This document shows positions 20,300 through 32,275 of a stretch of DNA of 64,000 bases, in pieces. The notes under the pieces were generated by a model that saw nothing but the letters and a program-made list of their open reading frames with translations, did not search any database and had not been told where the DNA came from. Positions within the stretch are counted from its first letter, which is position 1. Every line of letters begins with the position of its first letter. The translations under genes were made by a program, and so were the position numbers. Source of the stretch: Otatea glauca (lineage: Eukaryota > Streptophyta > Magnoliopsida > Poales > Poaceae); contig JAYEVK010000478.1 in NCBI GenBank assembly GCA_036346275.1, positions 36,001-100,000 on the forward strand. The letters are read 5' to 3'.

Positions 20300-21600
20300 T
20301 CATGCTTAACGTCGTAGCTAGACCGTGCCTTGGTCGGCAGGGACGACCGCGATGCCTCTGCGCGAGGTTCGGGTGTCCGAGTGCTCGTTTAACGTCGTAG
20401 CTAGACCGCGCCTTGGTCGGCAGGACGACCGCGATGCCTCTCGCGCGAGGTTCGGTGTCAGAGTGCTCGTTTAACGTCGTAGCTAGACCGTGCCTTGGTC
20501 GGCAGGGACGACCGCGATGCCTCTCGCGCGAGGTTCGGTGTCCGAGTGCTCGCTTAACGTCGTAGCTAGACCGCGCCTTGGTCGGCGGGGACGACCGCGA
20601 TGCCTCGCGCGAGGTTCGGTGTCCGAGTGCTCGCTTAACGTCGTAGCTAGACCGCGCCTTGGTCGGCGAGGACGACCGCGATGCCTCGCGCGAGGTTCGG
20701 TGTCCGAGTGCTCGCTTAACGTCGTAGCTAGACCGTGCCTTGGTCGGCAGGGACGACCGCGCTGCCTCTGCGCGAGGTTCGGGTGTCCGAGTGCTCGTTT
20801 AACGTCGTAGCTAGACCGTGCCTTGGTCGGCAGGGACGACCGCGGTGCCTCTGCGCGAGGTTCGGGTGTCCGAGTGCTCGTTTAACGTCGTAGCTAGACC
20901 GTGCCTTGGTCGGCAGGGACGACCGCGGTGCCTCGCGCGAGGTTCGTGTCCGAGTGCTCGCTTAACGTCGTAGCTAGACCGCGCCTTGGTGGGCGAGGAT
21001 GACCGCGGTGCCTCGCGCGAGGTTCGTGTCCGAGTGCTCGTTTAACGTCGTAGCTAGACCGTGCCTTGGTCGGTAGGGACGACCACGCCGCCTCTGCGAG
21101 GTTCGTGTCCGAGTGCTCGCTTAACGTCGTAGCTAGACCGTGCCTTGGTCGGGCGGGACGACCGCGGTGCCTCTGCGCGAGGTTCGGTGTCCGAGTGCTC
21201 GCTTAACGTCGTAGCTAGACCGTGCCTTGGTCGGCGGGGACGACCGCGGTGCCTCTACGCGAGGTTCGGGTGTCCGAGTGCTCGTTTAACGTCGTAGCTA
21301 GACCGTGCCTTGGTCGGCAGGGACGACCGCGATGCCTCTGCGCGAGGTTCGGGTGTCCGAGTGCTCGTTTAACGTCGTAGCTAGACCGTGCCCTGGTCGG
21401 CAGGGACGACCGCGGTGCCTCTGCGCGAGGTTGGTGTCCGAGTGCTCGTTTAACGTCGTAGCTAGACCGTGCCTTGGTCGGCAGGGACGACCGCGATGCC
21501 TCTGCGCGAGGTTCGGGTGTCCGAGTGCTCGTTTAACGTCGTAGCTAGACGTAGGCTCGTTTTACGTCGTAGCTGGACGAAGGCTCGTTTTACGTCTTAG
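20300..21600 (+). repeat. Tandem repeat array, 79-83 bp unit, about 16 copies
   Basis: The landmark GTCGTAGCTAGACCG recurs at 20311, 20394, 20476, 20559, 20640, 20721, 20804, 20887, 20967, 21047, 21126, 21208, 21291, 21374, 21455 and 21538. Units also contain GGTCGGCAGGGACGACCGCG and GTCCGAGTGCTCG. The last copies (21560-21610) are degenerate. The array lies in the 3' untranslated part of the Tat-type element. Confidence 0.95.
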
Positions 21601-22389
21601 CTGGACGTGGGGCATCCATCCCGAGTCCTCGTCTGGCAAGGGGAGCTGCGAGAGGAGTGGCCACCGTCTATCCCACACGTATACCCCATCCGTAGGTGTG
21701 GGACCTGGAGGGGGTGAACGAAGCGCGTTTACCCGCGTTGGTTTGAACGCCGTGCTCGTGGTTTGAGCGTTGGTTCGAACGCCGAGTGGGTCCTGGGAGG
21801 TCCCGCCCAAGGGGGACCCTTCCGAGCGGACGGTCCCAGAGTAGGGTGTCCTGGTCCTGCTGTGGGGCGACCCATAAAAAACCTTTCTCTACTCAATCCC
21901 GTATGGGCCCTGGGTCATTCGCCGACCCGGGGCACAGCTGGCTGTCGCTCATCGATGAGCTCCCGGGAGAGTGTGAAGTATGGTCTCGGACGCGAGTAGA
22001 GGTGATTGGGTCGTCACCGACGAACCGAGGGCCCACCGTGGGGCTCACCTCATACTTGCCCCTCGCTCAAGTTTCGCTGGGGCCGCCTTACGCCCATCTG
22101 GTGGGGTAGGCCTTTTGAACCCGCAGCTTTTAGCTGGGCCCCCAGCGCAAGCCACGGAGCTTTGCCGTTGCTGGCCGCGGCGCCCATGGGCCTCTCGCGC
22201 GTGCCCCGGAGCAACCGTCCTGGCCTCAAGGCGGAGACCGAGAGGTTAGGGCGCGACCGCCGGGCGGCGGCTTTATGGCTCGCCCTTTTTGTCGAGGATT
22301 AATTGCGAGTGGGATTGGAAACCGGAGTTACAGTGGCGTGAGTGGGCACGACGCCGCTCGGCGCTGGCGCTCGGTGCTGCTCGCGTCTT
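21601..22389 (+). other. GC-rich non-coding segment upstream of the antisense gene
   Basis: No protein domain was recognised on either strand between the repeat array and the TATA box at 22390. Short open frames are overlapping and unsupported. Confidence 0.4.
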
Positions 22390-22397
22390 CTATATAT
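22390..22397 (+). promoter_or_regulatory. TATA box of the antisense gene
   Basis: CTATATAT on plus stands about 35 bases before the start of the frame carrying the conserved domain at 22426, and about 145 before the in-frame conserved part. It supports independent transcription opposite to gag-pol. Confidence 0.5.
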
Positions 22398-22425
22398 CGT
22401 CGCCGGGCGCTTTGAGTAGTTACGC

Positions 22426-25400
22426 TTGTTTGCTTTCTCGTCTCCGTCCCTAAGACAAAAAGATCGACAAAGAGCCAAGGAAAAGAAAACTCAACCTTCT
22501 CTTCTCCTCGCCTTTCCGTCGCATCTTTTCGCAGGATGTCGTGGCGGAGTGCTCCGCCTGAGCGGCCAGGCGCTTGGCTTGGTGAAGAAGGGCTTCCTTC
22601 CTGCGCAAGATCTCTCCAGTTGGAGGGTGCCGACGGGAGCGGCTGCCCCCTCGCCGAGGGACGACGAGGTCGTGGTGCTTGCCTCTTTTTTCGAGCGCGG
22701 CTTCGGCTTGCCGTTGCATCCGTTCGTCCGAGGGCTGCTCTTCCATTACAAGGCGGAGGCGCACCATCTTAACCCCAACGGGGTCCTCCACATCGCCATA
22801 TTCATCACCCTTTGCGAGGCTTTCCTGGGAATCGAGCCGCATTGGGCGTTGTGGAGGCATTTCTTCCAAGCGCGGCTCTGGATGGACAAGCCGACGGACG
22901 CCGCGGTGCCCATTGGTGGCCTGGCCCTCCAGCTTCGGTCCGGCCAGAGCACGGAGTACCTCGAGGTCAAGCTGTTGTCGTCCAACAAGGGGTGGCGCTC
23001 TGAGTGGTTCTATGCTCAGAACGTCGGAGACAGCGCCCGCCTTCACGGCAATCTTCCGTGGCGGGAGGAGTGGAACTGGGGCGCTGCGAAGCGAGAGAAG
23101 AACAAGGTGGCCCTGATCGTGGAGCAGATCAGGGCCCTAAGGAGGCAAGGGCTCACCGGAGACGTGGTCGTGCGTGCCTTCATGGGGATGCGTGCAACCT
23201 CTCGCGCTGAGACCCGCCGCTGTTGACGTCGAGGAGCGTCCGACCGGATGAGGATGGCGGAGCCCGAGCTGGCCGCGACGGAGGTCGAAGCCCGGGTGGC
23301 CGCCGTCATGGGAGGAAGCGCCACGGAGGCGGCAGGCGGCCACCCGGAGCCATTCTCGGCGGCCCACCCTCCAAATCTGGTAGGTCGGCCGGACTTCTTC
23401 CCGCCCTCTTTTCTTTGCGTTTAACGTCCTGGTCTGACCAGTGCTTTTTATCTTCTAGGGACTCTTGGGCATGTCCTCCCGGGCACCGCTCCCGGGAGAC
23501 AAGGAGGTGAGGGCGGCAGCCCGGGCGAAGGCCGCAGCGCTCGACTCCTCCCGCAAGAAGCGGAAGGAGGAGAGGAAGAAGAAGAAGAAGAAGGAGCGCG
23601 CGGCGAGGGCCGCGCGCGGCGAGGACGTGTCGGAGGCCACTGCTGTGGGTGCAACCTCCACCGACAGCAGTGGAAGCACCCCCGGTCACGCGCACTGTGG
23701 GTTTCCTTCCGACCCGCCGACCGGCGGTGATCCGGTCGTGGACCTGCCGGAGGGGAACACCACAAGCACCGCGCCGAGGGGCTCTGGCCGAGGGTGCGGT
23801 CGCCGCCATCGTCGCGTCTTCAGTGGAGGTAGCTTTAGGGAAGCGGCCGGCAGATCTCGCCTTCGGAGGGACCGGTGAAGAGAGCGCGCCGCCGCGCACC
23901 CGCCGGCTTCGATAAGTACTTCTTTTCTTTGTTCAAACACTTTTGCGTAAAAGCCGTTCGAACCGCTTTTTAGAGTTTTGCCACGTCGGCCCTATCCGTG
24001 TGACCGACCGTGGCGTCTCGTGGCGGTTCCGCAAGGGACAACGCCGCAGAAGTTCGAGGCGCCGATCGGGTCGGCGCCGATCGTGGTCTCGGGCGACCGA
24101 GGCACGCCGCCCACGAGATCGAGGTCGGCGAGGAGCTTCGACGCCTCGGTTGGGGACACCGCCGTCCGATGTGGTGGTCCTGCGGAGGAAGAGATGGCGG
24201 CGCCGTCGGGCGATCGTGCACCGAGACGGCGGGCTGGTGCTCGGTGCTCCCCCGCCCCGGGAGGCGCCGACCGAGGTCCCGCAGCGAGGTCGCCGAGGGG
24301 ACCCCTAGGGTACCGATCCTACCATCGCTGCCGATGGTGCTCGACGGTAGCGCCCGCCCGAGCGACGACCGATCAGGCCCGCCGCCGAGATGCCCCGAGT
24401 CGGGTCGGTGGCGAATGAAGAGAGCGAGTGGGTCGCTCTTGACCAAGGCGCTCGGCCGGCGCGAGATGGAGCTGGTCCGAAGGGCGACGACTTTGTCCGA
24501 ATCTTCCACCGAGCGTTGGACGCGATGGTCGGGGAGTCAAGCCGTCACCGTAAGTTGGCGAAAGAACCCAACTTGTAAAATGACGACGTCTGCCGCGGAG
24601 ACTAACGGTTAGTCATCACCTTGCAACATCTGCGGGCTTGCTCGGACGGCCAACGGCGGTTGTCGTGGAAGAACGCGACATTGCGCCTTGAGTTGCGCGC
24701 TTAGCTCAAGAGGCGCCGGCGTGAGGCGGTCGGAGGCGCGAAGGTCCACCAGAGCTTGAGGGGGTCGCTAAGGCTCTCTTCGATGAGCGCTGGGGCCCGA
24801 TCCACGAGGATGAAGGCGGCGGAGCTCGAGTCCTCCTGGCGAGGCCACCGCTGCTAGGACGCCGCCACCACCGCCTAAGGGCCGCGCAAGCGCAGCAAAC
24901 CGTCTGCGAATCGAGCGAGACTGTGCTCGGAAGGACGCCGGCGAAAGTCGCTCGAGCGAGGCCGCGGAAGGATCTGTCCTCCTTGAAGACTCCTACGAGG
25001 CGGTCGGGCAAGAGGTCGGCAACTGGCGGCCTCGCGCCGTAAGGGTCTCAACTTCTTATTTAATTCAGCGGGCACTTTTCGTAAGTCGCGATCATCTCGG
25101 CGCCGCTGCCATCTGCAGGCGTGAAGAACTTGGGCCTTGCGGTTGAGGGCGGAAGGACGCCAAGCAGCCCGTGAAAGCGGTCCGGGCGGGACGTGGCTCT
25201 GGCGGCTACGGAGGTTGTCGAAAATGGTGGCCGGCCTGGCCGCGAACCGAGGCTCTTCGAGAGGCCGGCCAGACGTCGCGCACTGGTCCTTGGAGCCGCA
25301 GCAGGCCCGAGCGCTCTGGCGCCCTTGCTAGCCCGAGTCCCGGAGCGCGTTGAGAAGGCGGTGATCGCCGGCGCGGCGCTCGGAGCTTCCTCCGCGCTGG

Positions 25401-25576
25401 TCAACACCATCTCGCACTACGATGGTATTGACCTCGCGGTGGTGAGCAGTGGCGTCGCCGGGAACCGGACCGACGGGGAGATCGACAGGTTCGAGCTCCT
25501 GGTAGAGCCGCATGCTCGGGAGGTCGCCAGCCACGTCTCGCCGCAGGTCGCCCTCGAGGAAGGACGAAACAGTTAG
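22426..25576 (+). CDS. Antisense gene of the Tat-type element ('putative gypsy type transposon' domain)
   Basis: The main open frame (22426-23226) contains a domain of unknown function common in grass Gypsy elements (Pfam 'putative gypsy type transposon'): VVVLASFFERGFGLPLHPF, HHLNPNGVLHIAIFITLCEA and FLGIEPHWALWRHFF. Later pieces on plus look like further exons: a basic/Ser-rich part with Lys runs (23465-23900), segments at 24010-24612, and a final part (25193-25576) containing LGASSALVNTISHYDGIDLA that ends at a stop at 25574-25576. Exon joins between 23226 and 25193 are not resolved and frames are disrupted. The gene lies between the integrase end and the 3' LTR on the strand opposite to pol, the place and orientation reported for the extra gene of Grande and Retand. 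Function is not known. Confidence 0.7.
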
Positions 25577-25734
25577 ATTTAACCTTTTTAATTTGTAAAG
25601 ACTATCATGCTCGCAAGCAATTTTTAAATTTAACAAGTTCTAGTACGCCCTTGCCCCTTTTGTGTTTTTGGCGAACGTTTGACCGGCCATAGCTCTAAGG
25701 ACAGCAAAGGTCACTTATGCGTAGGTCGGGTTGC

Positions 25735-26340
25735 TTCGAGAGGGGCTAAGAGGATAGGAATCTTGGTTACTCAGCAGTTATGCGCACTTGTGAGGGATCG
25801 GAGTGTTCCTGACCGACAAAAGATCGCGCCACTTGGGTATTTCCTTCTTCCGCAAAGTATCAGAACCATAGCCGCTGGGGCGTAGGCCATAGTACTTGGG
25901 TCGAGAGGATTACCGCTTGGGGAGGACCTCGTGACCAGTCGGGTCACCGACCCGCATTGCGTGAGCTAGCCGAGTTGCGGGGAGGAGTGTTCCGGTGACT
26001 AAAAGGTCACTTCACTCGGGCACTTCCTTCTTCCGCGGCACTACTTAGCAACCATAGCTGGCTGGGCGAGGTAACGCTTTGGGTCGAGAGGTTCTGCCGG
26101 GATTGACCTTATGGTTAGTCAGGTCACCGACCCGCATGAGCGCGCGAGCTAGCCGAGTTTGCGCGGGGGAGGAGTGTTCCCGACTGACTAAAAGGCCATT
26201 CCACTCGGGCACTTCCTTCTTCCGTGAAGCGCTACTTAGCAACCATAGCCGCTGGGGCGTAGGCCGTAACGCTTGGGTCGAGAGGGTTACCGCTCGGGAT
26301 TGACCTTATGGTTAGTCAGGTCACCGACCCGCATAAACGT
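25735..26340 (+). repeat. Tandem repeat, 183-189 bp unit, about 3 copies
   Basis: TTCCTTCTTCCG recurs at 25841, 26024 and 26213, with GGTCACCGACCCGCAT, GGAGGAGTGTTCC and AACCATAGC in each unit. It sits between the antisense gene and the integrase end of pol. Confidence 0.85.
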
Positions 26341-26453
26341 CGACTAGAGGCGGCCTGAACGGGGGCGCCAAGGGGCAGCCCCCGAGCGTCGCAGGGCGAC
26401 CAGGTGCTCGGAAAGATAAAGGTAAAGAATACGCCAGGGAAAAAAAAAAGAGT

Positions 26454-27957
26454 TTAGGGATAGAATCGCCTTAACTTTTCTATGTTCCAAGCGTTCGGAA
26501 GGATGCGACCGTCGGCGTCCTTGAGTCGAAAGGTGCCAGGTCGGAGAACCTCTACGACGGTGAAGGGGCCTTCCCAGGGCGGCGATAGCTTGTGCTTGTC
26601 TTTGCTTGGTTTGGATCCGGCGCAGGACCGGTCGCCAGCGTTAAAGGATCGCCCTCGAACCTGGCGGCTGTGGTAGCGTCGCAGAGCTTGTTGATATTTG
26701 GCTGATCGCAGGATGGCCACGTCATGTGCCTCGTCGAGCTGGTCGATGGCGTCTTGTTGCGGCGAGCCCCGAGCCTCATCGAAGCTTGTAGTCTTGGGCG
26801 CCATACTCGTGTCTGTTGGCAAGACGGCCGGCGCGAACACCATGAAGAACGGTGTAAACCCGGTCGCTCGGGTGGGCGTGGTTCATGAGCTCGGAGGGCG
26901 GAGGGCGGCTCCACCCACCGCCGCGAAGTGCTTGAGCCGATCGAAGATCCGTGGCTTGAGTCCTTGAAGGATCATGCCGCTTTGCGTTCGACTTGGCCGT
27001 TAGTCGCGGATGGGCCACGGCGCCCAATCGACACGGATGTTGAAGTCGTCGCGAGAACTCGAGGAACTCCTTTCCGTGAACTGCGTTAGTTGTCGGTGAT
27101 GATAGAGTTGGGGACTCGAACCGAAAAATGATGTCGCGGAAGAGGATGGTGCTTGTACCGAGGCGTGGCGTTCACGACCAAGCTTGGCCTCTATCCACTT
27201 GGTGAATTTATCCACCGCGACTAGGAGATGAGTAAAGCCCGGGCACTTTCTTGAAGGGCCCGACCGGATCAAGTCCCCAAGCGCAAGCGGCCAAGTGATG
27301 GGGATCGTCGCGCAAGGCTTGAGCCGCGATGTGTCTCGGAGCAAAGAATTGGCACCCTTCGCAGGTGCGCACGATCTGCTCGGCGTCGGACACGGCGGTC
27401 GGCCAATAAAAACCTTGTCGAAAGACCTTTCCAACGAGGGATCGGGGTGCAGCATGGTGGCCGCAGACCCCGCCATGGATATCGGCGGCGGTGCTTCCCT
27501 TGGTCGGCCGTAACGCATCTGGAGGACCGGAGGACTCCTTTTGTAAAGGTGCGGGCCGACCAGACGAAAGATTTTGCCGCGAGCGAGGCGCCGGCCTCGG
27601 TCGGGTCAAGGGGAGCGACCCATCCGTCAAACGATTGATGAAGAGCTTCCTCCAGTCGGATTCACCGCCCAAGACGCTGCGGTTTGATCCGACCAAGTCT
27701 GCTGCCGAGCGCGGCGGCCGGGTGACCGTGCTAGGTGAATCGGGATACCGCCGCCACCGAGTCCAACCGGATGGAAGGTTGCAGGAGGTCGCAGACGAAG
27801 ATCCCAGTGGGATCGACCCTTCTTCGGAGGCAAGATTGGCTAGGCAATCGGCCTCACCGCTGTGGCGCTCAGAGCCGTGTGGTGGAGCTCGAAACCCTTG
27901 AACCGCTCCTCGAGCTTGCGACTTCCGAAGCGGTATGTAGCCATACGGGCGTCTCAC
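26454..27957 (-). pseudogene. Integrase region of pol, frame interrupted
   Basis: On minus, an HHCC-type zinc region (27400-27600, with CEGCQFFAPRH) is followed by a core segment with KWIEAK near 27180-27200. The C-terminal domain (26454-26700) contains HKLSPPWEGPFTVVEVLRPG and ends in NAWNIEKLRRFYP at the stop. That ending is typical of this Gypsy lineage. The core is split across at least three frames, so no single protein can be read. Confidence 0.8.
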
Positions 27958-28774
27958 GGTTCAAGCCTTCATGACCGGTCGACGACAAGCTTGGAGTCCT
28001 CGCGACGCAGAGTCGGCGAGCGCCGAGGTCGGCAGCGATCCGAGACCGTTGACGAAGCCTCGACTCGGCGATGTTGTTGGTCGCGTCAAGAGCAACCTCG
28101 ATGGCGATTGAAGTTTGTTCCGAGTGGGAAATGATGATTTACTCCCGCGCCGCGCCGTTCTTGGTGTAGGATCCATCAAAGTACATTGTCCGAAGACGGG
28201 GTCCTCGACACGGTGGCGCTGGGCTTGGTCCACTCGGCGATGAAGTGCGCAAGGGCTTGCGACTTGAACGCTGTCCCGAGGGACGACGTTATCTTTAAAT
28301 CACGAGCTCGAGCGCCCACTTGGCTATCCTCCCGAGGCGTCGCGGTTGTGGACGATCTCGCCGAGCGGGATGCGGTCACCACGGTGATGGCGCGGTCCGG
28401 TAATGGTAATGGACGAAGCTTGGCGGTGAGCACCGCGTGAAGCGGCTCGCACTGCGGTACCGAGCCTTGGACTCGGAAAGAACCTCGCCGATGAAGTAGA
28501 TTGGCCGCTGTACCTTTAGTTCACGGCCTTCCTCCGCTTCGTTCCACCACAAGGGCCGCACCGACGACTTGAGCGATGGCGGCGATGTAGAGAGCAGCGG
28601 TTCGCTGGTGCGGGGCGACCAGGATTGGAGGTGAGGATAGGAAGGCCTTCAGGCGGGTGAGGGCTTCCTGAGCCTCCTGGGTCCAGCTAAAGCGGTCGGA
28701 CTTCTTGAAGCGACTCAGAGCAAAGATTCGCGCGCCGAGGCGAGACACGAAATGGCTCAAGGCGCAAGGCACCG
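27958..28774 (-). pseudogene. RNase H region of pol, frame interrupted
   Basis: The stretch between the reverse transcriptase and the integrase carries pieces typical of the connection and RNase H part, such as WTQEAQEALTRLKAFLSSPP (28620-28700) and EVLSESKARYRSAS (about 28440-28490). Several frame changes occur. Confidence 0.65.
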
Positions 28775-29350
28775 CTAGCCTCTGGACCCCTTTGAGATTA
28801 GGAATCGGGCCCATTCTTGCGATCGTCGAGATCTTCTCCTGATTGGCCTCGATTCCTCGCTCAGAGACGATGAAGCCGAGCAGCTTCCCCTTGGGACCCC
28901 GAAGACGCATTTCTCGGGGTTGAGCTTTATACGGAACCGTCGGAAATTCACAAAAGTTTCTTCCAGGTCGGCAATAAGGTCGTGCGCATTCCTGGTCTTC
29001 ACGACGATGTCGTCAACATAGGCCTCAATGTTGCGGCCGATCCGTTGTTGAAGCACGTTTGCATACATCGCCGTGCGTAGCGCGCGTTGTTTTAGGCCGA
29101 ACGGCATTGTAACGTGAGCGTAGCGAGCCGAACGGGCGTGATGAAGGAAGTCGCGGTGGTCGGACTCCTTGATGCTATCTAATGGTAGCCTGAGTAGGCA
29201 TCCAAAAAGGAAAGAAACTCGCACCCCGCGGTGGAGTCGACGACTTGGTCGATGCGGGGCAAGGAACGGGTCCTTGGGACACGCTTTGTTGAGACTTGTG
29301 TAGTCAACACACATTCTCCATTGCCCATTTTTCTTTTTACAAGTACAGGT
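28775..29350 (-). pseudogene. Reverse transcriptase of pol, largely readable
   Basis: On minus the open frame has MCVDYTSLNKACPKDPF at its start, VTMPFGLK near 29100 and the catalytic box YVDDIVVKTRNAH at about 28980-29020. Some parts between are garbled by indels. It copies the element RNA into DNA within virus-like particles in intact relatives. Gene order and sequence place it in Ty3/Gypsy. Confidence 0.85.
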
Positions 29351-29479
29351 TGGCCACCACTGGGTGGCGGACCTCTTTATAAACCCTGCACCAAAAGCTT
29401 GGCGATCTCCTCCTATGATCCTGCGCCTCCTCGCCGGCGGGCGCAGCGTGGGCGATCGGCTTTGAGCCCGGTCGGATGC

Positions 29480-30180
29480 TCAAGGAGTGCTCGGCGACTT
29501 CGCAGGATTCTGGCATGTCGGAGGACCTCCATGCGAAGACGTCATTGTTGGCGCGAGGAAGCCGACGAGCCGCTTTCCTATTTGGCGGGGAGCGTGGTTC
29601 GACCGGACGGTCTTGGTCGGATCGCAGGGATCGACCGCGACCTTCTTCGTGTCCTCGGCGGACTTGAAGGATCCCGCCCCCGACTTGCTGGACTCGGGGG
29701 CGGACTCGGAGGCTTCCCTCCTGAGGTTGTCGAGCTCGGCGAGCGCGATGATCGCCGAGGCGAGCTCACAATCGCCGCGACTCGCGATTGTAGGCAGCCT
29801 GGAAAGACGATGCCACGTGATGACTCCTCGTGGCCCGGGCATCTTCAGTTTGAGGTAGGCGTAGCTGGGGACTGCCATGAACTTGGCGTAGCATGGCCGC
29901 CCCAAGATGGCGTGATAGGAGCCGGAGAAATCCACAACCTCGAAAGTGAGGGTCTCGGTGCGGAAATTCCCTGGTTCCCCAAAGGTGACGGGCAGGTCGA
30001 TCTGCCCGAGCGGATGGGCCTGTTGGCCAGGGATGACGTCGTGGAAAGGAGCCTTGCTCGGTCGGAGACTCGAACGAGGAATCCCCATGGCGTCGAGCGT
30101 CTCCACGTAGAGGATGTTGAGGCCGCTGCCGCCATCCATGAGCGCCTTGGTGAGGCGCTTCTTCGACGATGGTCGACCAC
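29480..30180 (-). pseudogene. Aspartic protease region of pol
   Basis: The motif DGGSGLNILY near 30110-30140 is the active-site region, and further on come LGQIDLPVTFGEPGNFRTE and HAILGRPCYAKF, typical of retropepsins of this lineage. The frame is open from 30139 to 29480. It would process the gag-pol polyprotein. Confidence 0.8.
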
Positions 30181-30299
30181 CGCCGGTATCTTCCTACCGG
30201 GGGGCGTGGTCGGTGATCGGCCGATCAAAGGTGACCGAAATTCGACCACCGAGGTATTGAGGGACGACTAGTGAAGCGGTGTGGACCTCACGGTAGGCG

Positions 30300-32000
30300 C
30301 AGTTTGAGCCGACGCTTGTCGGCGTAACCGCGGCCGTCCGCTAAAGATCATGAGGCGGCCGTCGGGTTCGGGAACTCGTCGTCCGCCTTCTTCTCCACGG
30401 CTCGTGGGGCGTGGTAGCTTCTTTCCTTTGCCCCGTGGCGTCGTGGGGCGCAGAAAGGAAGTGCATCGAGACCGCGATCCGGTACTTATGTTTGACGGGA
30501 ACCCGTGGTTCGCACGGGCCATCCATCAATTTCTCGAAGTGGTCGACGCGGCGGTCGGTCGCGCCCATTGGCCAGCGGCGGTCGGCGATGGCGACCACAC
30601 GGCTCGCGGACTGTTTTCCATGCCGCTTCCGCTTGCGGAGGCGGTCGGAGGGGATCCGGTCGGACGCCGGGCTCTTGCTGGGCCTTTCCTCCCGAAGATA
30701 GCCCCCAGCCTCCTCGCCGAGGCGTGGTTGGTGGCGATGTCGAGGAGTTCCTTGGTGGTCTGGGCTTGAGGCGGCCCAATTTGTGCACCGTGGCCTTGCA
30801 GAGGTATCAGATGAATGCTCCCACGACATCGGCGTCGGAGATGTCGGGAGCTCGCAGACCTGGCGGAAAACCGCCGATATAATCCCGAGGGTTTCACTGG
30901 CCGCCGCTTGCAGCCCTTCAGTCCAGGAGTTGCGTGGCGCTTGTAAGTGCTCGAAGGCCGACGAAGAGGGTCTTCAAGTCGGCCCAGTTCTGATGGTTTT
31001 GGCGGGCAAGTACTCGAGCCAAGCTCGGCCGAGTCCGCAAGGTAGATGGGGAGGTCTTGGATGATGAAGAGATCATCCGTCGCCCCGCCCCCGCATGCGA
31101 GCCGGTAGTCTTCATGCCGACACACGGGTTCGTGGCCCGGTGTACTTGGCGATGTTAGTGGCGCCCAAAATCGGCAGGAAATCGCTGTCGGATCCTCGCG
31201 AAAGCCCGTGGTCGGGACCATCGGGGCTTGGCTGCGGCGGTGGCGCCCGTCGTCCACTATACGTGAGTGGATGGCCTCCTCGCCACCTTTCTTGGCGCCT
31301 CGAGGTGGCGCGAACGTCGTAGGCATCCCCGAGGCGCGGCGCACCGGGTGCGTGAGCTGAAGCGGCTTCGTGGTGTGCGCGCCGCCGGACCCACCGGCCG
31401 AAGCGGTGCGGGCCCGGTGGCGAGGTGGCGCCGAGCGATAGGAGCCGAGGTTCTGCATGTGTTGCACGGCCGCGCCTACCGACCCGGAGGTTACGTGCGT
31501 GGCCTTGGCCTCCGGTCGGCCGGCTCGGAAGGCCTCGGCAAGATCGCGGCCGCCGCCACGTTACGCTTGCATGGGGAAGAACCGAGGGCGTCGGATTCTT
31601 CCGCCACCTTGTGGTGTGCTGGCTCATCTGCTCCGAGGTTGGCACAGAGTTGGTCGAGTGAGCCCTTTGCCTATCCGGCTCTTCGCGTTGTCGCCGGAGT
31701 TCGGTCTGGCGGGCTTGAGCGCGTTCAAGACGCTTCGCTGGTGTTCCCCTCCTGCGCCTCGGTCGCCGGATGGGGCCCCGTAACCACGGGGTTATGATTA
31801 AATCGACCGTGCTCGCCATGTTGCACTCGCGAGAGTCCGTCTGTGCGCGGCGGTACTCCGTGATCGGAGTGGAGTCGTGGTGGAAGAGTCTTCCAACAGC
31901 TCGTGGATAGAGGCGGCATGTAGCCGACCATAGCCACAAGTCACGAGCTGCGGGGTGACACGGTCACTGTCCAGAGCCGCGCGGAGCTTCGCCCGACGTG
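30300..32000 (-). pseudogene. gag region, frame interrupted
   Basis: Minus-strand open frames cover this area without one continuous reading. A segment near 30450-30560 (HFEKLMDGPCEPRVPVKHKY) resembles the C-terminal gag motif of Tat-lineage elements. Earlier parts are rich in Arg, Pro and Ser. Indels split the frame several times. Confidence 0.6.
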
Positions 32001-32275
32001 GCGGGCGCTCCTCGAGCTCCGCTCAGGACTCGTAAGGGCACCTGTGCCGAGCTTAGCGACGGTCGTCGGAGATGGCGCCCAGGCTTTGATGGCGCGGAAC
32101 TCGGTGGCGGCGGGGATGAGCGTAAGCCCTCCCGCCGAGGTGGCGGCAAAGTTGAGGAGCCGGCGGATCCGCTTCCCCAGCGACCATCTTGCCGTCGCAG
32201 TGGAAGATGCCATCGAGAGGCAAGCGGAATCCGAGATGGTGATGAAGACGCACGAAGACCCTACAGCGCGCTAAC

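Noticed and set aside
20300..21600. CRISPR-like appearance of regular repeats
   Set aside because: The units are contiguous with no distinct spacers, and the context is a plant retrotransposon. It is a tandem satellite-like array.
29231..30271. 346-codon open frame on plus opposite protease and reverse transcriptase
   Set aside because: It is an antisense shadow of pol in GC-rich DNA. The opposite strand has the protease and reverse transcriptase motifs, and this frame has none.
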